Shown piece by piece: positions 7,670 through 13,849 of a stretch of DNA of 23,705 nucleotides. Positions within the stretch are counted from its first letter, which is position 1. Each line of letters begins with the position of its first letter. The DNA comes from Anaerolineales bacterium UBA2317 (GTDB lineage Bacteria; Chloroflexota; Anaerolineae; Anaerolineales; Villigracilaceae): contig DDVH01000021.1 in the NCBI GenBank assembly GCA_002345215.1, positions 42,829-66,533 of the forward strand, given 5' to 3'. The notes under the pieces were generated by a model, which ran no database searches, had not been told where the DNA came from, and saw nothing but the letters and a program-made list of their open reading frames with translations. The position numbers and the translations under genes were made by a program.

Positions 7670-8794
7670 GTGGCTGACATTCGTATTCAAAAATATGCAA
7701 AGGTTTTAGTAGAACACTCGGCGCGCGTCAAACCTGGTGACCGAATTTTATTGGAAGGCACCACTGCCGCCGAACCGATTCTGCGTGAGTTATACATTCA
7801 AATTTTGGAAAAAGGCGGGCATCCGCATTTGATGATGGCTTTGCCCGGTACGATGCCATTCAGCCAAGATGAGTTGTATTTGACCTACGCCAACGATTCA
7901 CAACTTGACTTTGTGCCTAGTTTTTACAAATTGGCTTATGACCAATTTGAAGGTCGTATTCGTATGCATTCCGCAACGAATACCAAAGGCACAACCAATA
8001 TTGACCCGACGAAAATTCAAAGACGAAGTAAAGCGACTTCTGTCATCACTGAATCACAATTTAGGCGTGGCGCAGAAGGTGTGTTCAAATGGGTCACAAC
8101 TTTGTACCCGACTGAAGCGTATGCTCAAGACGCAAATATGAGTTTGAAAGAATATGAAGATTTTGTTTTCAATGCTGTGCATGCCAACGAAGAAAATCCT
8201 GTGGCGTTTTGGCAAAGTGTAAAAGACAAGCAACAATCGGCTGTGGATTTTATGAAGAATAGAACGCAAGTCACGTTGCGTGGACCCAATGTTGACCTCA
8301 CACTTTCGGTCAAAGGTCGCACGTTTATGAATTCGTATGGTTTATTCAATATGCCGGATGGTGAAATCTATACTGGACCTGTAGAAGATTCTGCGAATGG
8401 TTGGGTGAAGTTTACTTACCCTGCAAATTATGGTGGTACAAGTGTCGAAGGTGCAGAGTTAACTTTTTCCAATGGACGTGTAAGTGTTGCCAAAGCAGAA
8501 AAAAATCAGGACTTTTTAGTCAAAACATTAGATAGCGATGCAGGCTCACGCTTCATCGGTGAGTTTGCCATCGGAACCAATTTCGACATTCAACAATTCA
8601 CCGGTAATATTTTGTTTGATGAAAAAATCGGCGGCTCTTTCCACATGGCATTGGGTGCCGGTTACCCTGAGACCGGTTCTAAAAATAAATCTTCCATTCA
8701 CTGGGACATGATTTGTGATTTGAGAACTGATTCTGAAATTCTTGTGGATGGGGAATTGTTTTACAAGAATGGTCAGTTTGTGTTTGATAAATAA
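7670..8794 (+). CDS. M29-family metallo-aminopeptidase (AmpS/AmpT-like)
   Basis: Cytoplasmic two-metal exopeptidase of 374 residues that removes N-terminal amino acids. The family's metal and catalytic residues are all present: Glu232 in DGEIYTGP, Glu298 in GEFAIGTN, His325 and Tyr332 in FHMALGAGYPE, and His344/Asp346 in SSIHWDMICD. Length is near the usual 370-410. The start is GTG at 7670, chosen because GAGGAG lies 6 nt upstream and the N-terminus begins in the normal way for the family. It is monocistronic and converges on the phosphofructokinase gene across a palindromic terminator. Confidence 0.92.
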   Translation: MADIRIQKYAKVLVEHSARVKPGDRILLEGTTAAEPILRELYIQILEKGGHPHLMMALPGTMPFSQDELYLTYANDSQLDFVPSFYKLAYDQFEGRIRMHSATNTKGTTNIDPTKIQRRSKATSVITESQFRRGAEGVFKWVTTLYPTEAYAQDANMSLKEYEDFVFNAVHANEENPVAFWQSVKDKQQSAVDFMKNRTQVTLRGPNVDLTLSVKGRTFMNSYGLFNMPDGEIYTGPVEDSANGWVKFTYPANYGGTSVEGAELTFSNGRVSVAKAEKNQDFLVKTLDSDAGSRFIGEFAIGTNFDIQQFTGNILFDEKIGGSFHMALGAGYPETGSKNKSSIHWDMICDLRTDSEILVDGELFYKNGQFVFDK

Positions 8795-8796
8795 CC

Positions 8797-8830
8797 GTAG
8801 GGGCGACTCGCGAGTCGCCCCTACACTTTT
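8797..8830. terminator. Perfect 28-nt palindrome, bidirectional terminator candidate
   Basis: GTAGGGGCGACTCG (8797-8810) is followed directly by its exact reverse complement, ending at 8824, then ACTTTTTATT. It sits between the stop codons of the convergent aminopeptidase and phosphofructokinase genes. It belongs to the same GTAGGGGCGAC repeat family as the cluster at 2303-2442, so a dispersed repeat appears to serve as terminator here. Confidence 0.7.
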
Positions 8831-9912
8831 TATTCATCCCCAAAACAAATTCCAATATTTCTAGCAGTCACAACCGCATCATCATTCGGGTTGACTCGTT
8901 TCGGCTTGGATGTACATTCTTCCAGTAAAATATCTGTGATGTAGCCACATTGCAAGGCGACCATGCGGTCAAATTCTCCGCGTGCCGCCAAACGGACTGC
9001 TGCTGAGCCATATCGTGTTGCGAGTAAACGGTCAAATGAAGTGGGAGTCCCGCCGCGCTGTAAATGACCAAGTACAGTCACGCGTGATTCGATTCCTTGT
9101 CTCTCAATGTATTCCGAAACCACACCACCTATCCCACCCAAACGCGGAACATAGACTTCATCGCCTTTACGTGAATAGACCTGCTCCCCGCCCTGTAATT
9201 TTGCACCTTCTGAAACTGCAAGTAAACTAAATTTTCTACCTGCTTGTGCTCGTTCATGAATCTTTTTCATAATGCTTTCAAAGTTAAAAGGAATTTCTGG
9301 AATCAAAATCACATCTGCCCCACCTGCTACACCAGCATGTAATGCAATGAACCCCGCATCACGTCCCATTAACTCAAGCACCATAGCTCGGTGATGTGAC
9401 TCAGCAGTGGAATGTAATCGGTCTAATGCTTCGGTAGCAATACTTAACGCAGTATCAAAACCAAATGTGACTTCTGTTCCGCCAATATCATTATCAATAG
9501 TTTTGGGAACGCCAATCACAGGCACGCCTTTTTGAGCAAGTTCATGTGCAATGTGAAGCGTGCCATCTCCGCCTAAAACCAACAATGCATCCAGTTTTTG
9601 TTTTTTGATTCCTTTGACAATTTCATCCGAAACATCAATGAGGACTTCTTTGCCATCACGAATCACCTTACGCGCATACGGATTGCCACGATTGGCTGAA
9701 CCTAAAATCGTGCCACCACGCGGAAGGATTCCACTGACTTCGTTTAATCCAAGCGGAACAATGCCATCCTCTTCAAGAAAACCATCGTAGCCATTTTTGA
9801 TACCAAATACTTCACAATCAAATTCAATAATAGCGGTTTTGACCACCGCCCGAATGACTGCATTTAATCCAGGCGCATCACCGCCGCCTGTTAACACTCC
9901 GATACGTTTCAT
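8830..9912 (-). CDS. pfkA: 6-phosphofructokinase (PfkA family, Gly/Lys type)
   Basis: Phosphorylates fructose 6-phosphate to fructose 1,6-bisphosphate in glycolysis; 360 residues, cytoplasmic. The N-terminal GVLTGGGDAPGLNAVIR, the nucleotide loop GGDGT (114-118), the catalytic block PKTIDND (136-142) and the substrate block MGRDAG (182-187) are intact. The phosphoryl-donor residues are mixed: Gly in GGDG is typical of ATP enzymes, while Lys in PKTIDND replaces the Gly of E. coli-type ATP enzymes and is typical of PPi enzymes and of the 'mixed' PfkA subgroup. ATP use is more likely but not certain. It lies 21 nt downstream of the kinase gene, probably as one operon. Confidence 0.93.
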   Translation of the reverse strand: MKRIGVLTGGGDAPGLNAVIRAVVKTAIIEFDCEVFGIKNGYDGFLEEDGIVPLGLNEVSGILPRGGTILGSANRGNPYARKVIRDGKEVLIDVSDEIVKGIKKQKLDALLVLGGDGTLHIAHELAQKGVPVIGVPKTIDNDIGGTEVTFGFDTALSIATEALDRLHSTAESHHRAMVLELMGRDAGFIALHAGVAGGADVILIPEIPFNFESIMKKIHERAQAGRKFSLLAVSEGAKLQGGEQVYSRKGDEVYVPRLGGIGGVVSEYIERQGIESRVTVLGHLQRGGTPTSFDRLLATRYGSAAVRLAARGEFDRMVALQCGYITDILLEECTSKPKRVNPNDDAVVTARNIGICFGDE

Positions 9913-9933
9913 TATTAAATTAATATCCTTTCA

Positions 9934-10566
9934 TTAATCTATAGCATTATTAACAGTAACTATCAAGTTAAATGAAGATTTTGGCATAACTTCTGAAAAA
10001 TAATATTCTTCTACCTCATCCCAAAGTATATGCCATCTTTGTAAAAACTTCTTATCGCTTTCTCGCTTATCTAATCTTTGGTGGCGTTCAAAAATAGGCA
10101 CATCTATTAATATTTTGAAATCTATCAGGCTAGAAAGTGAAGGACTTGCAGAATATGCTCCTTCAAGAATAATTACAGGTGCAGGTTTTTTCTCAACATA
10201 TTCTTCACTCATTCCATAAGTTCCATCTGAACGTAAGCCTGCCGCAAAATCAAACGGGTGCCATTTTGCAGTTTTGTTTGCAAGTAAAGGTTCGAGAGCT
10301 TCAACACGCAATCTTTGCCAATCAAGAACATCTCTCAATCTTTCAGGTATTGAACGCGCATCCCATTCCCAATCAGGAATGTGAGCAGAGAAAAAATCAT
10401 CAGATTGCACAACCACAGAATTTAATCTTTTTTCAATCATTGAAGCAAGTGTAGATTTTCCTGCTCCACTGCCGCCATCTAGTGCAACTAATATTGGGAT
10501 TTTTTTCTTGGCAATCTCATTTATCGAAACAAGGATTAAAGAAGATGCGTTTGATAATGAGACCAT
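9934..10566 (-). CDS. Uridine kinase-like P-loop kinase
   Basis: 210 residues. Walker A GGSGAGKST at residues 31-39 follows a short N-terminal extension. SDDFF (55-59) matches the substrate-binding DD motif of uridine/phosphoribulokinase-type kinases. A strand ending in ILEGAYS is in the position of the family's Walker B-like strand, and LDKRESDKKFLQRW resembles the LID region. Likely substrate is a nucleoside or another small hydroxyl compound; not certain. It is first in an operon with pfkA. No ribosome site is present; TGATAAAAT lies exactly 7 nt upstream of the ATG. Confidence 0.75.
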   Translation of the reverse strand: MVSLSNASSLILVSINEIAKKKIPILVALDGGSGAGKSTLASMIEKRLNSVVVQSDDFFSAHIPDWEWDARSIPERLRDVLDWQRLRVEALEPLLANKTAKWHPFDFAAGLRSDGTYGMSEEYVEKKPAPVIILEGAYSASPSLSSLIDFKILIDVPIFERHQRLDKRESDKKFLQRWHILWDEVEEYYFSEVMPKSSFNLIVTVNNAID

Positions 10567-10573
10567 ATCAGAA

Positions 10574-10582
10574 ATTTTATCA
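10574..10582 (-). promoter_or_regulatory. Extended -10 box for kinase/pfkA operon, leaderless candidate
   Basis: TGATAAAAT on the minus strand with 7 nt to the ATG at 10566. A weak -35 (ATTACA, 4 of 6) lies 17 nt upstream of the hexamer. Sequence and spacing are identical to the MFS gene promoter. Confidence 0.55.
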
Positions 10583-10631
10583 TTATGTCTTAAGAATGTA
10601 ATAAATTTCTCTGTAATTAATCTTCATCCTT

Positions 10632-10637
10632 TATAAT
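10632..10637 (+). promoter_or_regulatory. TATAAT box for DUF2085 gene, leaderless candidate
   Basis: A consensus TATAAT lies exactly 7 nt before ATG 10645 and there is no Shine-Dalgarno sequence. It is divergent from the kinase promoter in the same 78-nt gap. The -35 region is poor. Confidence 0.55.
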
Positions 10638-10644
10638 CAACCCA

Positions 10645-11478
10645 ATGAACACAACTCAACCCTCAACATTTCAAAACATCCTCAAATGGATGATTCCCAT
10701 CATTGGCATAATCGTCATCGGCGTGTGGATGTACATTTCACCCGAAGGCGCGCTCGGCAAATTAGATGCCATCGGTTATGCAGTTTGTCACCGCATTGAT
10801 GCTCGTTCCTTTCAAATTGACGACCGTCAATTGCCATTGTGTGCGCGTTGTACGGGCGAATTTTATGCCGCCGGTGTGGCGTTATTATTTCAAGCCTTCG
10901 TCAGCGGACGAAAAAGTGTCTTACCTTCACGCGGAATTTTAGCAGTCTTAATTTTATTTTTCCTCGCCTTTGGTATTGATGGCGTTAATTCATACGTCTA
11001 TTTACTCAAACAAACTTCTGGCGGTTTAGAACAAATCCCCAATTTATACATACCCAACAACACTTTGCGTCTCTTCACCGGTAGCGGAATGGGAATCGCG
11101 TTAGCATCTGTTTTATTTCCAGTCATCAACCAAACCCTTTGGAAAGAAGCGGATAATCGCCCCGCCCTCGAATGGAAAAATTTTGGTATCCTCGTCGCCA
11201 TCATCATCGTCATCAACTTTCTCATCCTCACCGATAGCCCGCTAGTTTTATTTCCCATCGCATACATCAGCGCACTCGGCACATTATCATTACTTGTTTT
11301 AGTTTTTATGATTTTATGGATGATATTGATGCGCCAAGATAATACATTTGAATCGATAAAACAACTTTGGCTACCATTCGCCTCTGGCTTGACCTTAGCC
11401 CTGCTACTCATCCTCAGCATTGACTTACTCCGACTCACAATGACCGGCACATGGAACGGCTTCCCCGGATTAGGTTAA
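10645..11478 (+). CDS. DUF2085 multi-pass membrane protein
   Basis: 277 residues with about six or seven membrane helices. The family hallmark is present: a CHR motif (Cys48-His49-Arg50) and LPLCARCTGEFY (Cys66, Cys69) in the loop after the first helix. These cysteines and histidine could hold a metal or form a redox site, but the family has no settled function. The ATG start has a TATAAT box 7 nt upstream and no ribosome site. It is followed, 107 nt later, by another membrane gene on the same strand. Confidence 0.82.
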   Translation: MNTTQPSTFQNILKWMIPIIGIIVIGVWMYISPEGALGKLDAIGYAVCHRIDARSFQIDDRQLPLCARCTGEFYAAGVALLFQAFVSGRKSVLPSRGILAVLILFFLAFGIDGVNSYVYLLKQTSGGLEQIPNLYIPNNTLRLFTGSGMGIALASVLFPVINQTLWKEADNRPALEWKNFGILVAIIIVINFLILTDSPLVLFPIAYISALGTLSLLVLVFMILWMILMRQDNTFESIKQLWLPFASGLTLALLLILSIDLLRLTMTGTWNGFPGLG

Positions 11479-11524
11479 TCTCATTACAACAAGATTGCCC
11501 TGCAACAATCTATCAATTAAATCG

Positions 11525-11530
11525 TATAAT
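11525..11530 (+). promoter_or_regulatory. -10 box upstream of DUF4126 gene
   Basis: TATAAT about 55 nt before the start codon. No -35 at standard spacing is convincing. Confidence 0.35.
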
Positions 11531-11585
11531 AAAATTGTGTATCATGTATAAATCATGATTGAAGTGTAAAAGAAGGAGAAATAAA

Positions 11586-12158
11586 ATGGAATTACTACTC
11601 GGAATTTTTTCAGCATTTGGTTTATCTGCTAGTGCAGGTTTGAATGCTTACATTCCACTCTTAGTAGTTGGGACAATTTCCCACTACTTCCCCGGCATTA
11701 TCAACCTCGCCGAACCATTTGACCTGCTCGCCAACCCGTGGATTTTGATTTTGCTTGGCGTGTTAGTGATTATTGAAATGGTGGCAGATAAAGTACCTGC
11801 TGTCAACCATGCGAATGACCTTATTCAAACGTTTATTCGTCCAGCCGCAGGTGCAGTTGCATTCGCCGCCAGTGCAAATGTGATTACTGACATCAATCCA
11901 GTATTGGCATTGGCTTGTGGTTTGTTAGTAGCAGGTAGTGTGCATACTGTCAAAGCCGCGGCAGTTCGCCCAGCCGTCACAGCCGCAACCGCAGGTGCAG
12001 GCACAACCCCAGCATCCATCATTGAAGATATTATCGCAATCACCACATCTATCTTAGCCATCTTGCTTCCAATTGTGATGGGAACAATTCTCATTATCGG
12101 ATTGTCACTGCTGATTTATTGGTGGTGGCGCAGAACCAATAAACCGCAAACTGCGTAA
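11586..12158 (+). CDS. DUF4126 membrane protein
   Basis: 190-residue membrane protein with four or five hydrophobic segments. The start GLSASAGLNAYIPLL and the segment EMVADKVPAVNHANDLIQ followed by RPAAGA match the DUF4126 family, which has no known biochemical role. A longer frame could begin at TTG 11559, but ATG 11586 is preferred because AGAAGGAG lies 7 nt upstream and would otherwise be inside the coding region. The C-terminus ends with a basic WWRRTNK tail. Confidence 0.8.
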   Translation: MELLLGIFSAFGLSASAGLNAYIPLLVVGTISHYFPGIINLAEPFDLLANPWILILLGVLVIIEMVADKVPAVNHANDLIQTFIRPAAGAVAFAASANVITDINPVLALACGLLVAGSVHTVKAAAVRPAVTAATAGAGTTPASIIEDIIAITTSILAILLPIVMGTILIIGLSLLIYWWWRRTNKPQTA

Positions 12159-12175
12159 TATTTACTCTCGTAAGG

Positions 12176-12181
12176 TATAAT
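12176..12181 (+). promoter_or_regulatory. -10 box upstream of small membrane peptide gene
   Basis: Consensus TATAAT 37 nt before the ATG at 12219, in the short gap after the DUF4126 gene. The -35 match is weak. It suggests the peptide gene can be expressed on its own. Confidence 0.4.
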
Positions 12182-12218
12182 GCCACAAATTTTTACATAA
12201 CAAAAAGGAGAAATTATC

Positions 12219-12395
12219 ATGTCTGAAATGAATGAAATGCCTGAGGTTTCTGGCGGTATGAATCCAGAACCCAAGAAAAACAACCAAACCGTCATTATTG
12301 CAGTCGTCGTCGTTGTTTTACTATGTTGCTGTTGTTCAGTTTTGATTGGTGGTTGGGTATTTGGCGACCAAATCGTTCAATCGTTAGGTCTCTAA
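12219..12395 (+). CDS. Small single-helix membrane peptide with Cys4 run
   Basis: 58 residues. Supported by AGGAG 8 nt before ATG, a TATAAT box just upstream and a strong terminator just downstream. Residues 1-23 are polar and rich in Met, Glu, Asn and Pro. Residues about 24-48 form one hydrophobic helix with five consecutive Val, then LLCCCC (Cys36-39) and a GGWVFG exit. The four adjacent cysteines at mid-membrane or the membrane edge could be acylated, metal-bound or redox-active. No family is recognised. Confidence 0.75.
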   Translation: MSEMNEMPEVSGGMNPEPKKNNQTVIIAVVVVVLLCCCCSVLIGGWVFGDQIVQSLGL

Positions 12396-12406
12396 AAACC
12401 AAAAAT

Positions 12407-12438
12407 AAAAAATCCTCCGTTAGTGCGGAGGATTTTTT
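12407..12438. terminator. Bidirectional intrinsic terminator overlapping DUF402 stop
   Basis: 13-bp stem AAAAAATCCTCCG / CGGAGGATTTTTT with a 6-nt loop, giving T-runs on both strands. It terminates the small membrane peptide gene on plus and the thiamine operon on minus. The DUF402 stop codon (12420-12422) lies in the loop, so the stem encodes that protein's last residues. Confidence 0.92.
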
Positions 12439-12869
12439 GATTTAAAATAATCTTGTAACTCATATAAACTAGCATAAATCTTTTTCTTCAAATCATCATC
12501 TACATTCAACTCATTCAATTCGTCTTCATCCAAAACAACTTGCTTCCCTTCCGCATTGACCCATAAATCTAAAATCAAATCAGAATAGGCAATTTCATTT
12601 TCTGAAATTTCAGCAGGCTTTGTGATGTTGCAATACCAGCCTTTTATTTTTCCATCATCACGATCATAAATTTCAAAAATGTTAAACCATTTGTCGGTAT
12701 AAAATGTTTCTACAAAACGGTCATTGCGTTTCAAAACGATTTCTTGAAATGGCAAATCATCGCGATTGAATAATGCTTCAACTATTGCATAATTTTCTTC
12801 ACGACGTATCAACTTGCCTTCATATTCCCAAGCCACTTCGTCTTTATGATTTTTTTTGATAATTTTCAT
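12420..12869 (-). CDS. DUF402 family protein (possible nucleoside di/triphosphatase)
   Basis: About 149 residues. The beta-strand-rich body with KRNDRFVETFYTDKWFNIFE, a GWYCNITKP segment, and the acidic DLILDLWVN and LDEDELNEL blocks match DUF402. Characterised relatives (Ntdp, FomD) hydrolyse nucleotide phosphoanhydrides with a metal held by such acidic residues; activity here is inferred. The start chosen is Met4 of the longest frame (ATG 12869), because it forms a 4-nt ATGA overlap with the thiQ stop. ATG 12878 is the alternative, giving 152 residues. Last gene of the thiamine operon, so TPP probably controls it. Confidence 0.82.
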   Translation of the reverse strand: MKIIKKNHKDEVAWEYEGKLIRREENYAIVEALFNRDDLPFQEIVLKRNDRFVETFYTDKWFNIFEIYDRDDGKIKGWYCNITKPAEISENEIAYSDLILDLWVNAEGKQVVLDEDELNELNVDDDLKKKIYASLYELQDYFKSKNPPH

Positions 12870-13849
12870 TCGAGACATTGTACTTGAACAGTCACTTTGA
12901 TAGTTTGTCCAATCTTCGTTTTTTCCTTGACTAAAAACTTCGCGCCTCGACTCTTAACCTCAAATTGATTCTGCTTATAAACTATATCTTCCACTTTGAT
13001 ATTTATCATTTCATCTTTCGATTTTGATGATTGTGTAATTAATAAATTTACTTTTTCACCTTTATTTTTCTTACAATCTATATCAAAAATCCCAAACTCG
13101 GTTTTGATTTTATTTTTAGCAATCACTTCGCCTTCAACTACATTTCCAATACCCAATATTTTTGCAACTTCAACATATTTTGGATTCTTCCAAATTTCTT
13201 CTGGCGTATCATCACGGATAATCACGCCATCTTGCAAAATCAAGATTCGGTCTGCAATAGCAAAGGCTTCTTCAGCATCATGGGTGACATAAATAGCGGG
13301 GATATTTTCATTATGCAAAATACTTCTTATTTCATTTAGCAAATCATCTTTTAGTGATTTATCTAATGCTCCAAGTGGTTCGTCAAACATCAAAAGGCGA
13401 GGTTGAGGGGCTAAGGCACGGGCTAAAGCAACGCGTTGTTGTTCGCCGCCGGAAAGTTCGCTGATATTTCTCTTCTCAAAACCCGATAAATTCACTTGTT
13501 CCAACAGAGCGGCTACACGCAGTTGAATTTGATTATCATTTATCTTCCGCATTTTCAAACCGAAAGCGATATTGTCAAATACGTTGAGGTGTGGAAAAAG
13601 GTTGAAGTCTTGAAAGACCAAGCCGAAGTCACGTAGATGAGGCGGTGTTGAGGTGAGGTCAATGTTGTTAAACAGAATCTGTCCCCCATCAGGAATCTCT
13701 AGCCCAGCAATCATCTTCAAAATAGTAGATTTACCACTACCTGATACGCCAAGCAAACAAATCGTTTCGCCTTTTTTGATTTTGAATGAAATGTTTTGCA
13801 AAATACTTTTTTGATTAAATGATTTTGAAACGTGACGAAGTTCGAGCAT
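12866..13849 (-). CDS. thiQ: Thiamine ABC transporter ATP-binding subunit ThiQ (extended)
   Basis: ATPase that powers thiamine import, on the cytoplasmic face. Walker A GVSGSGKST (about residues 34-42), the Q-loop in LVFQDFNLF, signature LSGGEQQRVALARAL, Walker B LLMFDEP and the switch His in YVTHD are all present. Length is 327 residues against about 230 for enterobacterial ThiQ. The extra 90 or so C-terminal residues form a beta-rich TOBE-like regulatory region, seen in many CUT1/Fe/molybdate-type ATPases. ATG 13849 directly abuts the thiP stop codon, implying translational coupling. Confidence 0.88.
   Translation of the reverse strand: MLELRHVSKSFNQKSILQNISFKIKKGETICLLGVSGSGKSTILKMIAGLEIPDGGQILFNNIDLTSTPPHLRDFGLVFQDFNLFPHLNVFDNIAFGLKMRKINDNQIQLRVAALLEQVNLSGFEKRNISELSGGEQQRVALARALAPQPRLLMFDEPLGALDKSLKDDLLNEIRSILHNENIPAIYVTHDAEEAFAIADRILILQDGVIIRDDTPEEIWKNPKYVEVAKILGIGNVVEGEVIAKNKIKTEFGIFDIDCKKNKGEKVNLLITQSSKSKDEMINIKVEDIVYKQNQFEVKSRGAKFLVKEKTKIGQTIKVTVQVQCLE

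Noticed and set aside
8797..8824. Operator site for a dimeric repressor (perfect palindrome)
   Set aside because: It lies between two convergent stop codons with no promoter next to it, and it belongs to a repeat family; a terminator or repeat explains it better.
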